A DNA stretch of 64,000 nucleotides from an uncultured Bacteroidales bacterium (GTDB lineage: Bacteria; Bacteroidota; Bacteroidia; Bacteroidales; UBA932): assembly GCA_945874155.1 (NCBI GenBank), contig CAMCFO010000001.1, positions 62,001-126,000 of the forward strand. Reading direction: 5' to 3'. Below, piece after piece: positions 39,690-48,584 of this stretch. Both the position numbers and the translations under genes were made by a program. The notes beneath the pieces are model-generated. The model saw only the letters and a program-made list of their open reading frames with translations, did not search any database and was not told the DNA's origin. Numbering within the stretch: position 1 is the stretch's first letter; every line of letters begins with the position of its first letter.

Positions 39690-39713
39690 CCAATGAGATA
39701 AAACCGATGTGTT

Positions 39714-41264
39714 ATGTTGTACCCGATAGGCATACAGAATTTTGAGGATTTGCGCAGAAGCGAATACGTTTATGTGGACAAGACAGCTCTCATATATCGT
39801 TTGGTTTCTACTGGCAAATATTATTTCCTCAGCCGCCCGCGCAGGTTCGGCAAGAGCCTGCTCATATCCACTATGGATGCTTATTTCTCCGGCAAGAAGG
39901 TGCTGTTCAAAGGCCTGGCTATAGAGCAATTGGAGAAGGACTGGATTGAATATCCTGTGCTTCATTTGGATTTGAACAGCAGCAAATATATTAATCCAGT
40001 AGATTTGGATGTCGTGCTGGATCAGCAACTTAACAACTGGGAAGCAGAATACGGAATTGCACGTAAGTATGATGACTGTTCAGCCAGAATGAACGATGTC
40101 ATCGATGCTGCCTGCCGCAAGACCGGCCGAAAGGTGGTCATTCTTATTGACGAGTATGACAAGCCTATTGTGAACAATCTGGGCAATGAAGCACTGGTTG
40201 ATTATTACCGCAAGACCCTCCAGGGATTCTACAGCGTATTGAAGGCAAAGGACGGACAAATCAAGTTCGGTTTTCTGACAGGCGTGTCCAAGATTGGCAA
40301 ATTGAGCGTATTCAGCAGCCTTAACAACTTGACTGACATATCTATGAATACAGACTTTTCTGATATCTGCGGCATATCAGAGAGTGAGTTGAAAGACTAT
40401 TTTGATGATAGCGTGAGCGACCTTGCTTTGCAAAATGCTATGACCAAGGATGATTGTTATGCCCGACTTAAAAAAATGTACGACGGATATTACTTCGACA
40501 GAAGTATGACGGTCGGTGTATATAATCCGTTCAGCATTCTGAATACATTCTATTCCAAGGATTTCGGGGAGTATTGGTTTGAGACAGGCACTCCGACGCT
40601 CCTGGTCAATGTTATGAAGAAGACATTGTTCGATGTGCCTACTTTATCTGACAAAGTCGTAGTGTCGGCGGATGATTTGAGCGGTATGCAAGATATCATC
40701 AATAACCCAATTCCTCTATTCTATCAGACAGGATATCTGACAATCAAGGGATACGATAAGGAATTTAAGGAATATACCCTCGGATTTCCGAATGATGAGG
40801 TCAAAACCGGTTTTCTGAAGTTTATTTACTCCTATTATGTCCCCGCTAACCCGTCAGAAGGCAAAACAATGACTTCAAAAATGGCGAGAGCGCTCAGAGG
40901 TGGCGACCCTTATTCGTTTATGAGGAGTTTGGAGGCATTGTTTGCAAATACCACCTACCAGATTCAGGGCGATGCCGAGAAGAATTTCCAGTATGCGATG
41001 TACATCATAATGGAACTCCTCGGAGAATATGTCCAGGCAGAACGCAGCACCAGCAACGGCCGGATTGACCTGCTGCTCCAGACCAAGGACTACATCTACA
41101 TTGTCGAACTGAAAATCGACAACTCTGCCGAAGCCGCCCTGCAGCAGATTGAGGACAAGGGCTATGCAAAGCCATTTGTGGACGACCCGAGAAAACTCTT
41201 CAAAATCGGCGTAAGTTTCTCCACCGCCAACAGAAGGATTGAGGACTGGAAAGTTTCCGAATAA
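39714..41264 (+). CDS. AAA-ATPase-like protein with C-terminal PD-(D/E)XK nuclease-like domain
   Basis: N-terminal YPIGIQNFEDLRRSEYVYVDKTALIYRLVSTGKYYFLSRPRRFGKSLLISTMDAYF; VVILIDEYDKPIVNN; C-terminal GRIDLLLQTKDYIYIVELKIDNSAEAALQQI. Confidence 0.88.
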   Translation: MLYPIGIQNFEDLRRSEYVYVDKTALIYRLVSTGKYYFLSRPRRFGKSLLISTMDAYFSGKKVLFKGLAIEQLEKDWIEYPVLHLDLNSSKYINPVDLDVVLDQQLNNWEAEYGIARKYDDCSARMNDVIDAACRKTGRKVVILIDEYDKPIVNNLGNEALVDYYRKTLQGFYSVLKAKDGQIKFGFLTGVSKIGKLSVFSSLNNLTDISMNTDFSDICGISESELKDYFDDSVSDLALQNAMTKDDCYARLKKMYDGYYFDRSMTVGVYNPFSILNTFYSKDFGEYWFETGTPTLLVNVMKKTLFDVPTLSDKVVVSADDLSGMQDIINNPIPLFYQTGYLTIKGYDKEFKEYTLGFPNDEVKTGFLKFIYSYYVPANPSEGKTMTSKMARALRGGDPYSFMRSLEALFANTTYQIQGDAEKNFQYAMYIIMELLGEYVQAERSTSNGRIDLLLQTKDYIYIVELKIDNSAEAALQQIEDKGYAKPFVDDPRKLFKIGVSFSTANRRIEDWKVSE

Positions 41265-41279
41265 GCGAACACAGCACTA

Positions 41280-41582
41280 ATGTTCATCCCGGCCGTGAAG
41301 GAAGCCGAATCCCGCCTGAAATGCACTTCAGACGTGAATTACAGAGAATCCATAGAAGAGAACAATTTCCTGCCGCTTCTGAGTGACAGGGAGAAGGATG
41401 TGTTGATATGTGTGGCCAAGGGTATGAGCAACAAGGAAATAGCCGAACAGCTCTATGTCTCGGTCAATACTGTTTCAACCCATCGCCGCAACATTTCCTC
41501 CAAACTGGACATCCACACTTCCGCCGGCTTTGTCATCTATGCTCTGGCGCACAAGCTGGTGCTGCTGGAGGACATAAAATAA
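41280..41582 (+). CDS. LuxR-type HTH protein, probably the C-terminal remnant of a larger regulator
   Basis: LSDREKDVLICVAKGMSNKEIAEQLYVSVNTVSTHRRNISSKLDIHTSAGFVIYALAHKLVLLEDIK is a canonical LuxR HTH. No receiver domain precedes it; only ~35 aa upstream. Confidence 0.75.
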   Translation: MFIPAVKEAESRLKCTSDVNYRESIEENNFLPLLSDREKDVLICVAKGMSNKEIAEQLYVSVNTVSTHRRNISSKLDIHTSAGFVIYALAHKLVLLEDIK

Positions 41583-41591
41583 TGGCGGCAA
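41538..41591 (+). repeat. Direct repeat copy 1: 3' end of the luxR-type gene
   Basis: TATGCTCTGGCGCACAAGCTGGTGCTGCTGGAGGACATAAAATAATGGCGGCAA. Confidence 0.9.
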
Positions 41592-41927
41592 TTACGCTTC
41601 AGGATCAGAGAGATATATTGATCTTTCCTGTTGGGGAAGCATATAACTGTGAACAACTGAAGAAGTCGGCTGAATTATGGCCTCTCCCAAGACTTTGGTG
41701 ATTTTGGCTATAGTCGCTATCGTGAAGTTATGTGTCCCGGACAACCATCGGCTTACCTCCGTTTCTGTCTTTCCCATCATCCGGGCCAAATCTTTCTGAG
41801 TCATATTTCTTTGTTCAAGACACTCGTAAATCCTGTTGGCAATTGAAACCGACAATTCAGTCTGAATTATCATTTCAGGCATCATAGTCTTTCTGATTTC
41901 ATCCATTATTTGATTTGTCCTTTTCAT
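41592..41927 (-). CDS. XRE-family HTH protein, antitoxin-like
   Basis: RIYECLEQRNMTQKDLARMMGKTETEVSRWLSGTHNFTIATIAKITKVLG; overlaps the upstream gene by ATGA (41924-41927). Confidence 0.75.
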   Translation of the reverse strand: MKRTNQIMDEIRKTMMPEMIIQTELSVSIANRIYECLEQRNMTQKDLARMMGKTETEVSRWLSGTHNFTIATIAKITKVLGEAIIQPTSSVVHSYMLPQQERSIYLSDPEA

Positions 41928-42403
41928 ATCTCTATTGTAAATGAAAGTTCTCCAAGCAACTTAGACCCCTTAATTATTATTTCTCTGCACACTTCCTTAT
42001 TACGTATTTGTATATCAATTTTTTGAAGGACCTCAACGCATCCTTTTAGAACTGAGTCTTCTTCATAAGTTCTGGTTGTCTTCAATCCTCCATTACCAAG
42101 AATTAATATCTTTGATTCAATGTTCAGTAAATATACTCGCAACTTAGAAGTTTCCAAATATGAGGGAAGAGCCATTACCCGATCTGAACGTTTTCCCTCA
42201 TATCGAAAATGTCTGTCTGCTGCCCCGTCTCTTTTGACTATATCCAAGCGATATACAATCTGTGCGATATCCGATGGATAATCGTCTTTAAAGTCCAAAA
42301 GAAATTTTTCAAATTCAGTATATTCTTCTCCTGAAAAACGTGGTGAATAAAGGCTGACTTTATCACCTTCCTCCAACAATTCAATCAATAGATCACGCCT
42401 CAT
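41924..42403 (-). CDS. RelE-superfamily-like putative toxin
   Basis: Start chosen at MRRDLLIELLEEG (42403); the tracked ORF to 42553 runs backward into repeat copy 2. YLETSKLRVYLLNIESKILILGNGGLKTTRTYEEDSVLKGCV is RelE/HigB-like; the order toxin then XRE antitoxin is HigBA-like. Confidence 0.5.
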   Translation of the reverse strand: MRRDLLIELLEEGDKVSLYSPRFSGEEYTEFEKFLLDFKDDYPSDIAQIVYRLDIVKRDGAADRHFRYEGKRSDRVMALPSYLETSKLRVYLLNIESKILILGNGGLKTTRTYEEDSVLKGCVEVLQKIDIQIRNKEVCREIIIKGSKLLGELSFTIEI

Positions 42404-42418
42404 GTCTTCAATTTTTTG

Positions 42419-42450
42419 CAAAAATAAACATATAAGTTGATTATTGCAAA
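42419..42450 (-). promoter_or_regulatory. Cassette-internal promoter: TTTG (42450-42447), 20-nt spacer, TATTTTTG (42426-42419), minus strand
   Basis: Matches the Bacteroidota promoter pattern and supports the start at 42403. Confidence 0.6.
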
Positions 42451-42499
42451 TTTTACACTCAGCATTTATCACACAATTCTCGTCATTTTTATCCGGCCT

Positions 42500-42553
42500 T
42501 ATGCTCTGGCGCACAAGCTGGTGCTGCTGGAGGACATCAAATAATGGCGGCAA
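42500..42553 (+). repeat. Direct repeat copy 2 of the luxR 3' end
   Basis: 53/54 identical to copy 1 (ACATAAAA to ACATCAAA). Confidence 0.9.
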
Positions 42554-42571
42554 CCTCTCAGCCTGCCGCCT

Positions 42572-42829
42572 TCAGAGATGAACAAAAGGCTTTTGGTCAT
42601 CCCCTATATTCTTTGTTGAAACCTTCTTTAGAAAAACGGCAAAAGGAATATGAATGATTCCTTCCCATTTTGATGAATCCATATAAGGTGTCATAGATAT
42701 GACGTATTTGGGGTAGTTGTCTTTGACAGACCCGGCGGCTGCCGACTTAATTTTGTTGTTTATACTAAACAAATTAAAATATTTTTGCAGTTTGTTCATT
42801 ATAATACTTATGACTTTTTGTCCGCTCAT
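42572..42829 (-). CDS. Small ORF of unknown function inside the second cassette
   Basis: 85 aa; an alternative start at MNKLQKYFNLFS. No family recognised. Confidence 0.3.
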   Translation of the reverse strand: MSGQKVISIIMNKLQKYFNLFSINNKIKSAAAGSVKDNYPKYVISMTPYMDSSKWEGIIHIPFAVFLKKVSTKNIGDDQKPFVHL

Positions 42830-42916
42830 TGATAGCGAGGCTACCAGAGAAACGTCAAAAAGGCAATGAATAAGGTCTATGCAAAAGCTGGGGAGAATTC
42901 TTCAGAAAGGGCTTCA

Positions 42917-42951
42917 TGGTGCTGCTTGAGGACATAAAATAATGGCGGCAA
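42917..42951 (+). repeat. Direct repeat copy 3 (35 nt) of the luxR 3' end
   Basis: TGGTGCTGCTTGAGGACATAAAATAATGGCGGCAA, 34/35 identical to copy 1. Confidence 0.88.
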
Positions 42952-42970
42952 ACTGTCCGCCTGCCGCCAT
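42942..42970. terminator. Bidirectional terminator-like hairpin of tyrS and the repeat unit
   Basis: ATGGCGGCA ... TGCCGCCAT inverted repeat; the minus-strand tail is TTATTTTATG. Confidence 0.6.
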
Positions 42971-42997
42971 CGGGTTTGGATGGTTAAGTTTCTCAGC

Positions 42998-44287
42998 TTA
43001 CTCCACCTTTATAATATAATAGTTCTTCTTTCCACGCTGGGCAAGTATGTATTTGCCGTCGAGTATGGACTCTTCACCTATTGCGGCGTTGATGTCGGTG
43101 ACTTTTTCCTTGTTTATGCTCACTCCGCCGCCCTGAATCATTTTGCGGCATTCGCCCTTGGAAGGGAATACGGAGGTCTCGACAGCCAGCAGTTCAAGTA
43201 TGTTGCAAGGCAGTTTGTCCCTGGAAACAGTGAAGGTGTCCACTCCGTCGAACACATCCAGGAAGGTTTTTTCGTCAAGAGACCTGAGCTGCTCGGAGGT
43301 CGCGTTGCCGAAAAGTATTGCGGAGGCTGAGACGGCATTGTTGTACTCGGCTTCTCCGTGCACCATAACGGTCACTTCCCTGGCGAGGAGTTTCTGGAGG
43401 CTGCGTGCGCCCGGATTTTCCCTGTGGGCGGCGATTGCGCCTTCGATGGTCTCCCTGTCGAGGAGGGTGAATATCTTGATGTATCTCTCTGCATCTTCAT
43501 CACTTACGTTGAGCCAGAACTGGTAGAAGCGGTAAGGTGAAGTCCTCTGAGGGTCCAGCCAGATATTGCCTTTCTCCGTCTTGCCGAACTTGGTGCCGTC
43601 AGCCTTGGTTATGAGCGGGCAGGTGAGTGCGTAGGCTTCCTTGCCGAGCATTCTGCGTATGAGTTCGGAACCTGTGGTGATGTTGCCCCACTGGTCTGCT
43701 CCGCCCATCTGGAGAACGCAACCCTTGTGCTCGTAAAGGTAGAGGAAGTCATAGCCCTGAAGGAGCTGGTAGGTGAATTCGGTAAAGGACATTCCTTCGC
43801 GGGACTCGCTGGAGAGGCGTTTTTTGACGCTGTCCTTGGCCATCATATAGTTCACCGTGATGTGCTTGCCTATGTCGCGGGTGAAGTCGAGGAAACTCCA
43901 GCCTTTCATCCAGTCGTAGTTGTTGACGAGTTCGGCACAGTTGCCGGCTCCGGATTCGAAATCGAGGAAGCGGGAGAGTTGCTCCCTGATGCAGGAGACA
44001 TTGTGGCTGAGGGTCTGCTCGTCCAGAAGGTTCCTTTCCTGGGATTTCATAGAAGGGTCGCCAATCATTCCCGTTGCACCTCCTACCAGAGCTATGGGTT
44101 TGTGTCCGCACTCCTGAAAATGCTTGAGAATCATAATGCTGACCATATGTCCGATGTGGAGGGAGTCGGCAGTCGGGTCAATCCCCACATAGGCAGCCGT
44201 CGGTCCTTCCATAAGTTTCTCCTCTGTGCCGGGCATAATGTCCTGAATCATACCCCTCCATTTGAGTTCTTCTACGAAATTCTTCAT
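42998..44287 (-). CDS. tyrS: Tyrosyl-tRNA synthetase
   Basis: [58 protein letters not shown]4-like C-terminus. Confidence 0.95.
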   Translation of the reverse strand: MKNFVEELKWRGMIQDIMPGTEEKLMEGPTAAYVGIDPTADSLHIGHMVSIMILKHFQECGHKPIALVGGATGMIGDPSMKSQERNLLDEQTLSHNVSCIREQLSRFLDFESGAGNCAELVNNYDWMKGWSFLDFTRDIGKHITVNYMMAKDSVKKRLSSESREGMSFTEFTYQLLQGYDFLYLYEHKGCVLQMGGADQWGNITTGSELIRRMLGKEAYALTCPLITKADGTKFGKTEKGNIWLDPQRTSPYRFYQFWLNVSDEDAERYIKIFTLLDRETIEGAIAAHRENPGARSLQKLLAREVTVMVHGEAEYNNAVSASAILFGNATSEQLRSLDEKTFLDVFDGVDTFTVSRDKLPCNILELLAVETSVFPSKGECRKMIQGGGVSINKEKVTDINAAIGEESILDGKYILAQRGKKNYYIIKVE

Positions 44288-44363
44288 ATCTTTTGTTTTT
44301 TCATTTTCGTTTGAGCCCGCAAATATACAAAAACTTCATCTGAAACGGAACAATGAAAATAAA

Positions 44364-44395
44364 TTGTCAAAATCCAAAACAGATTGCTAAATTTG
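44364..44395 (+). promoter_or_regulatory. Candidate tpiA promoter: TTG-N21-TAAATTTG
   Basis: TTG 44364-44366 and TAAATTTG 44388-44395. Confidence 0.5.
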
Positions 44396-44490
44396 CAAAG
44401 ATTTGCCATCGGCGATGACTGCTCCATTAAAAAGGAGGTCGCAGATGCAGCATTCAGAAGATTACTAAACAATTAATTCATTGATAGATT

Positions 44491-45243
44491 ATGAGAAAAC
44501 ACATTGTAGCAGGCAACTGGAAAATGAACACCACAGTGCCTGAAGGCGTAGAACTCGCAAAAGCAGTTGTGGCTAAGGCCGCTGAAGTTCCATCAGATGT
44601 AAAACTTATCATAGCCCCTCCTTTCACCCACCTTGCACCCGTAGCTGAAGTGGTGAAGGGAACTGCTGTAGGACTTTCAGCACAGAATTGCGCAGACAAG
44701 ACCAAGGGCGCTTACACCGGAGAGGTGTCTGTGGATATGCTCAAGTCAGTATCCTGCGAATACACCATCCTCGGACACTCTGAGCGCAGACAGTACTATG
44801 GTGAGACAGATGCAAAGCTCGTGGAGAAAATCCACCTTGCACTTGCTGCAGGCCTTTCCCCAATCTTCTGCATCGGCGAAAACCTCGACGAGCGTGAGGC
44901 AGGCAAGCATTTCGATGTTGTCACTGAACAGATCAAGAACGTGCTCTACACCCTCACTCCTGAGGAGATGGCAAATGTCATCGTGGCTTACGAGCCTGTT
45001 TGGGCCATCGGTACAGGCAAGACTGCAACAGCAGAGCAGGCACAGGAAATCCACGCTTGCTGCCGTAAGGTGCTCGCAGAGAAATTCGGTGCACTTGCAG
45101 AGGAAATCACCATTCTCTACGGCGGAAGCTGCAAGCCTTCAAATGCCAAGGAACTTTTCGCACAGCCTGACATTGACGGCGGTCTTATAGGAGGCGCTGC
45201 TCTCAAGGCAGAGGACTTCATCGGAATCGCAACCTCCTTCTAA
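44491..45243 (+). CDS. tpiA: Triose-phosphate isomerase
   Basis: [60 protein letters not shown]. Confidence 0.97.
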   Translation: MRKHIVAGNWKMNTTVPEGVELAKAVVAKAAEVPSDVKLIIAPPFTHLAPVAEVVKGTAVGLSAQNCADKTKGAYTGEVSVDMLKSVSCEYTILGHSERRQYYGETDAKLVEKIHLALAAGLSPIFCIGENLDEREAGKHFDVVTEQIKNVLYTLTPEEMANVIVAYEPVWAIGTGKTATAEQAQEIHACCRKVLAEKFGALAEEITILYGGSCKPSNAKELFAQPDIDGGLIGGAALKAEDFIGIATSF

Positions 45244-45286
45244 TCGCACTGCAACTTTTTACAAAGACCCCTAATAATCAATCCAA

Positions 45287-47320
45287 ATGAATTCCATAGC
45301 GAATATGAACAGGGCTGCCGACAATATCAGGTTGTTGGCAGCCTCTATGGTCGAAAAGGCCAAATCAGGGCATCCGGGTGGTGCAATGGGTGGAGCTGAC
45401 TTCATCAATGTGCTGTTTTCCGAATACCTTGTCTATGATCCGGAAAATCCTTTCTGGGATGGACGTGACCGTTTCTTCCTGGATCCCGGACATATGAGCA
45501 GTATGCTCTATTCTGTGCTTTCTTTCACGGGCAAATTCACTATGGAGGAACTCGCCTCTTTCCGCCAGTGGGGCAGTCCTACGCCGGGACATCCGGAGCG
45601 CTGCGTGGAAAGGGGGATTGAAAACACCTCAGGCCCTCTCGGACAGGGGCATACCTTCGCGGTGGGCGCAGCCATAGCAGCCAAATTCCTGCAGGCCCGT
45701 CTGGGGGATGTTATGGGGCAGAGGATATATGCCTACATTTCTGACGGAGGAATTCAGGAGGAAATTTCCCAGGGTGCAGGTCGCATTGCAGGTACGCTGG
45801 GACTTGACAACCTGACGATGTTCTATGATTCCAACGGAATACAGCTCTCCACCACCACGGAAGTGGTTGACACAGAGGATGTGGCCGCAAAATACCGCGC
45901 CTGGGGATGGCATATCATTGAAATAGACGGAAATGACGTGGCTCAGATACGCGCTGCACTGGATGAGGCCATAGCCTTCAAGGGCCAGCCTACTCTCATT
46001 ATCGGCCACACCGTTATGGGCAAGGGAGCCCTCCGTGCAGATGGCAGCAGCTATGAGAACTGTTGCGCCACTCACGGTGCACCTCTCGGCGGAGATGCCT
46101 ATCTGAACACAGTCAAGGCCCTGGGCGGAGATCCTCAAAATCCTTTCACCATCTTCCCTGAAACGGCCGAAATTTATGCTTCCCGCAAGGCCGAGCTCCA
46201 GCAGATTATAGCTCAGAAGAAGGCTTTCGAGGCATCCTGGGCAGCTGCAAATCCGGAACTGGCAGCAAAGAAGGCGGAATGGTTCAGCGGCAAGGCACCG
46301 GAGATTGACTGGTCTGCAGTTCAGCAGAAACGGGACGATTCCACAAGGGGCGCATCAGCGGCAGTGCTTTCTCAACTTGCTCAGCAGGTGGGCAATATGA
46401 TAGTTTCTTCGGCCGACTTGAGCAATTCCGACAAGACTGACGGCTTCCTCAAGAAGACCACCGAACTGCGCAAAGGCGATTTTTCCGGAGCATTCTTCCA
46501 GGCCGGAGTTGCAGAGCTCACAATGGCCTGCTGCTGCATAGGAATGGCACTTCACGGAGGAGTCATACCTGCCTGTGCAACCTTCTTCGTGTTCTCCGAC
46601 TATATGAAACCTGCCGTGAGGATGGCGGCGCTTATGGAGGTGCCTGTCAAATTCATCTGGTCCCACGATGCATTCCGTGTGGGCGAGGACGGACCTACTC
46701 ACGAGCCAGTGGAGCAGGAGGCCCAAATCAGGCTGATGGAGAAACTCAAGAACCATCACGGACGCAATTCTATGCTGGTGCTCAGACCGGCTGATTCTGA
46801 GGAATGTACTCAGAGCTGGAGGCTCGCGATGGAGAATGTGTCCACTCCTACTGCCCTCATACTTTCCCGTCAGAATATCAAGAGCCTGCCAGAAGGAAAC
46901 CCTTATGCTGATGTGGCAAAGGGAGCCTATATAGTGGCCGGTTCCGACAGATTGGATGATTTCGGACTCGGAATGAATGAAGTGGTGCTGCTTGCTTCAG
47001 GTTCTGAGGTTTCCACCCTCATTGCGGGAGCTGAACTGCTTCGCGAAAAAGGAGTGAAATGCCGTATAGTTTCCGTTCCTTCTGAGGGTCTATTCCGTAG
47101 CCAAAGCCCTGAATATCAGGAGGAAGTTATTCCTTCAGGGGCAAATGTTTTCGGTCTCACCGCGGGGCTTCCTGTAAATCTACAGGGCCTTGTGGGTTCC
47201 AACGGAGTTGTTTTCGGGCTTGAGAGCTTCGGCTTTTCCGCTCCATACAAGGTGCTTGACGAAAAGTTGGGCTTCACAGCTGAAAATGTATTCGCACAAG
47301 TAATGGATATGCTCATTTGA
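45287..47320 (+). CDS. tkt: Transketolase
   Basis: KSGHPGGAMGGADF, DRFFLDPGHMSSMLYS, HDAFRVGEDGPTHEPVEQ, GLQGLVGS-type C-terminus. Confidence 0.95.
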   Translation: MNSIANMNRAADNIRLLAASMVEKAKSGHPGGAMGGADFINVLFSEYLVYDPENPFWDGRDRFFLDPGHMSSMLYSVLSFTGKFTMEELASFRQWGSPTPGHPERCVERGIENTSGPLGQGHTFAVGAAIAAKFLQARLGDVMGQRIYAYISDGGIQEEISQGAGRIAGTLGLDNLTMFYDSNGIQLSTTTEVVDTEDVAAKYRAWGWHIIEIDGNDVAQIRAALDEAIAFKGQPTLIIGHTVMGKGALRADGSSYENCCATHGAPLGGDAYLNTVKALGGDPQNPFTIFPETAEIYASRKAELQQIIAQKKAFEASWAAANPELAAKKAEWFSGKAPEIDWSAVQQKRDDSTRGASAAVLSQLAQQVGNMIVSSADLSNSDKTDGFLKKTTELRKGDFSGAFFQAGVAELTMACCCIGMALHGGVIPACATFFVFSDYMKPAVRMAALMEVPVKFIWSHDAFRVGEDGPTHEPVEQEAQIRLMEKLKNHHGRNSMLVLRPADSEECTQSWRLAMENVSTPTALILSRQNIKSLPEGNPYADVAKGAYIVAGSDRLDDFGLGMNEVVLLASGSEVSTLIAGAELLREKGVKCRIVSVPSEGLFRSQSPEYQEEVIPSGANVFGLTAGLPVNLQGLVGSNGVVFGLESFGFSAPYKVLDEKLGFTAENVFAQVMDMLI

Positions 47321-47424
47321 TGATAAATAATATTGTCAGAAAAATAGTCGTTCTTGCAGTCTCTCTGGCTGCGGGGGCGGCTTTCTTCGTTTCTTATGGC
47401 TTTGGTCCCTTTGGGACTTTTTAG
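47320..47424 (+). CDS. 34-aa single-TM micro-ORF MINNIVRKIVVLAVSLAAGAAFFVSYGFGPFGTF
   Basis: ATG overlaps the tkt stop by one base; hydrophobic core; stop TAG at 47422-47424. Confidence 0.4.
   Translation: MINNIVRKIVVLAVSLAAGAAFFVSYGFGPFGTF
47405..47422 (+). terminator. Intrinsic terminator GTCCC-TTT-GGGAC-TTTTT after tkt
   Basis: Stem-loop followed by a T tract, overlapping the end of the 34-aa ORF. Confidence 0.65.
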
Positions 47425-47436
47425 TCACCCACTTAT

Positions 47437-48099
47437 TCATACAAGCGAATTGAAAAACCGGGGAGTGTTTGAAGAAATCCGCACAAGACGATGGGTGACG
47501 GGGTGAATGAAACTGAGCCCGTTTGCGTGGAGGCAAAGCCTTTTGGCGGATTTCCCGTTCCCGTATTTGGAATCCCCCGACACCGGACATCCCAGATGAG
47601 TGGCTGTCTGCACCCTTATCTGGTTCTTGCGGCCGGTTTCAAGATTGAAAGCCACCAATGAATGTGCCCCGTTGGACTTGAGCACCTCGTAGTTGGTGAC
47701 CGCATATTCCCCTCCGTTGTCCACAGGCGAAGAAGACACCATAAAATTCCTGTCATTCTCGGTGAGCCAGCTCTCAATCCTTCCCTTGCTCTCAGCCGGA
47801 ACACCGTCCAGCACAGCAACATAGCGCCTCTCCCTGATGTTCCCGTTCCAATTGTCGGTCATAGCCCTTTTGGTCTGGAAATCCTTTGCGAACAGCAGAA
47901 TCCCGGAGGTGTCCCTGTCAAGCCTGTGCATCACGTGAGCCCTTTTCCGCCCGTTGTATTTGTGCACAATATAGTCATTCACCAGGGAATAGGCAGTCTC
48001 AACCCCCTGACGGTTCCCCGCCACGCTCATCAGCCCCGAAGGCTTGTCAATAGCCACCATCCACTGGTCCTCAAATAATATGTCCAAAGTTTTTTTCAT
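47437..48099 (-). CDS. RluA-family pseudouridine synthase
   Basis: DKPSGLMSV, MHRLDRDTSGILLFAK, TGRKNQIRVQTATHLGCPVSGDSKYGN. Start at MKKTLDILFEDQW (48099), with TATATTTG upstream; the track opens at 48282. Confidence 0.9.
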   Translation of the reverse strand: MKKTLDILFEDQWMVAIDKPSGLMSVAGNRQGVETAYSLVNDYIVHKYNGRKRAHVMHRLDRDTSGILLFAKDFQTKRAMTDNWNGNIRERRYVAVLDGVPAESKGRIESWLTENDRNFMVSSSPVDNGGEYAVTNYEVLKSNGAHSLVAFNLETGRKNQIRVQTATHLGCPVSGDSKYGNGKSAKRLCLHANGLSFIHPVTHRLVRISSNTPRFFNSLV

Positions 48100-48139
48100 C
48101 TTGCAAATATAGGGATAAAAAGGTATTTTTGCCACGATT

Positions 48140-48535
48140 ATGGAACAGCAGATTTGGGACCCTTTGAGACGCAAGATGGTCTCGCTTACTCCGGAAGAGC
48201 AGGTGAGACAGTGGTTTATAGGGGTTTTGAGGGATTTCTGCGGTGTCCCGGAGCATCTTATGGGTTCCGAGGTAGCGCTCAAACTCGGTCAGAAAAGCCA
48301 GAGGGCAGACATCGTGGTGTTCGGAAGAGATGCATCGCCGGTGGCTGTGGTGGAATGCAAGAGGCCGGATGTGGACATTGACGAAAGTGTGTTGATGCAG
48401 GCGGCCCGCTACAATCTTTGTCTCGGGGTGCGCTGGGTGTTTTTGACCAATGGAAAACGGACGGTCGTGCTAAAAAGGGGAGAGGAAGGCGGACTCAAGA
48501 GCGTGGAGACATTGCCCCATTACTCCCGGATGTAA
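48140..48535 (+). CDS. Stand-alone type I restriction enzyme R protein N-terminal-like domain (HSDR_N-like)
   Basis: MVSLTPEEQVRQWFIGVL, QRADIVVFGRDASPVAVVECKRPDVDID (PD-(D/E)XK-like core). Confidence 0.75.
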   Translation: MEQQIWDPLRRKMVSLTPEEQVRQWFIGVLRDFCGVPEHLMGSEVALKLGQKSQRADIVVFGRDASPVAVVECKRPDVDIDESVLMQAARYNLCLGVRWVFLTNGKRTVVLKRGEEGGLKSVETLPHYSRM

Positions 48536-48584
48536 GGCCCAAAGTCCCGGAATCCGGCAGCTTGCTGTTCAGAAGTGAAGAAAT

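Noticed and set aside
42404-42553. N-terminal 50 codons of the tracked ORF 41924..42553
   Set aside because: They run through repeat copy 2 and upstream of a well-formed promoter; the start at 42403 fits better.
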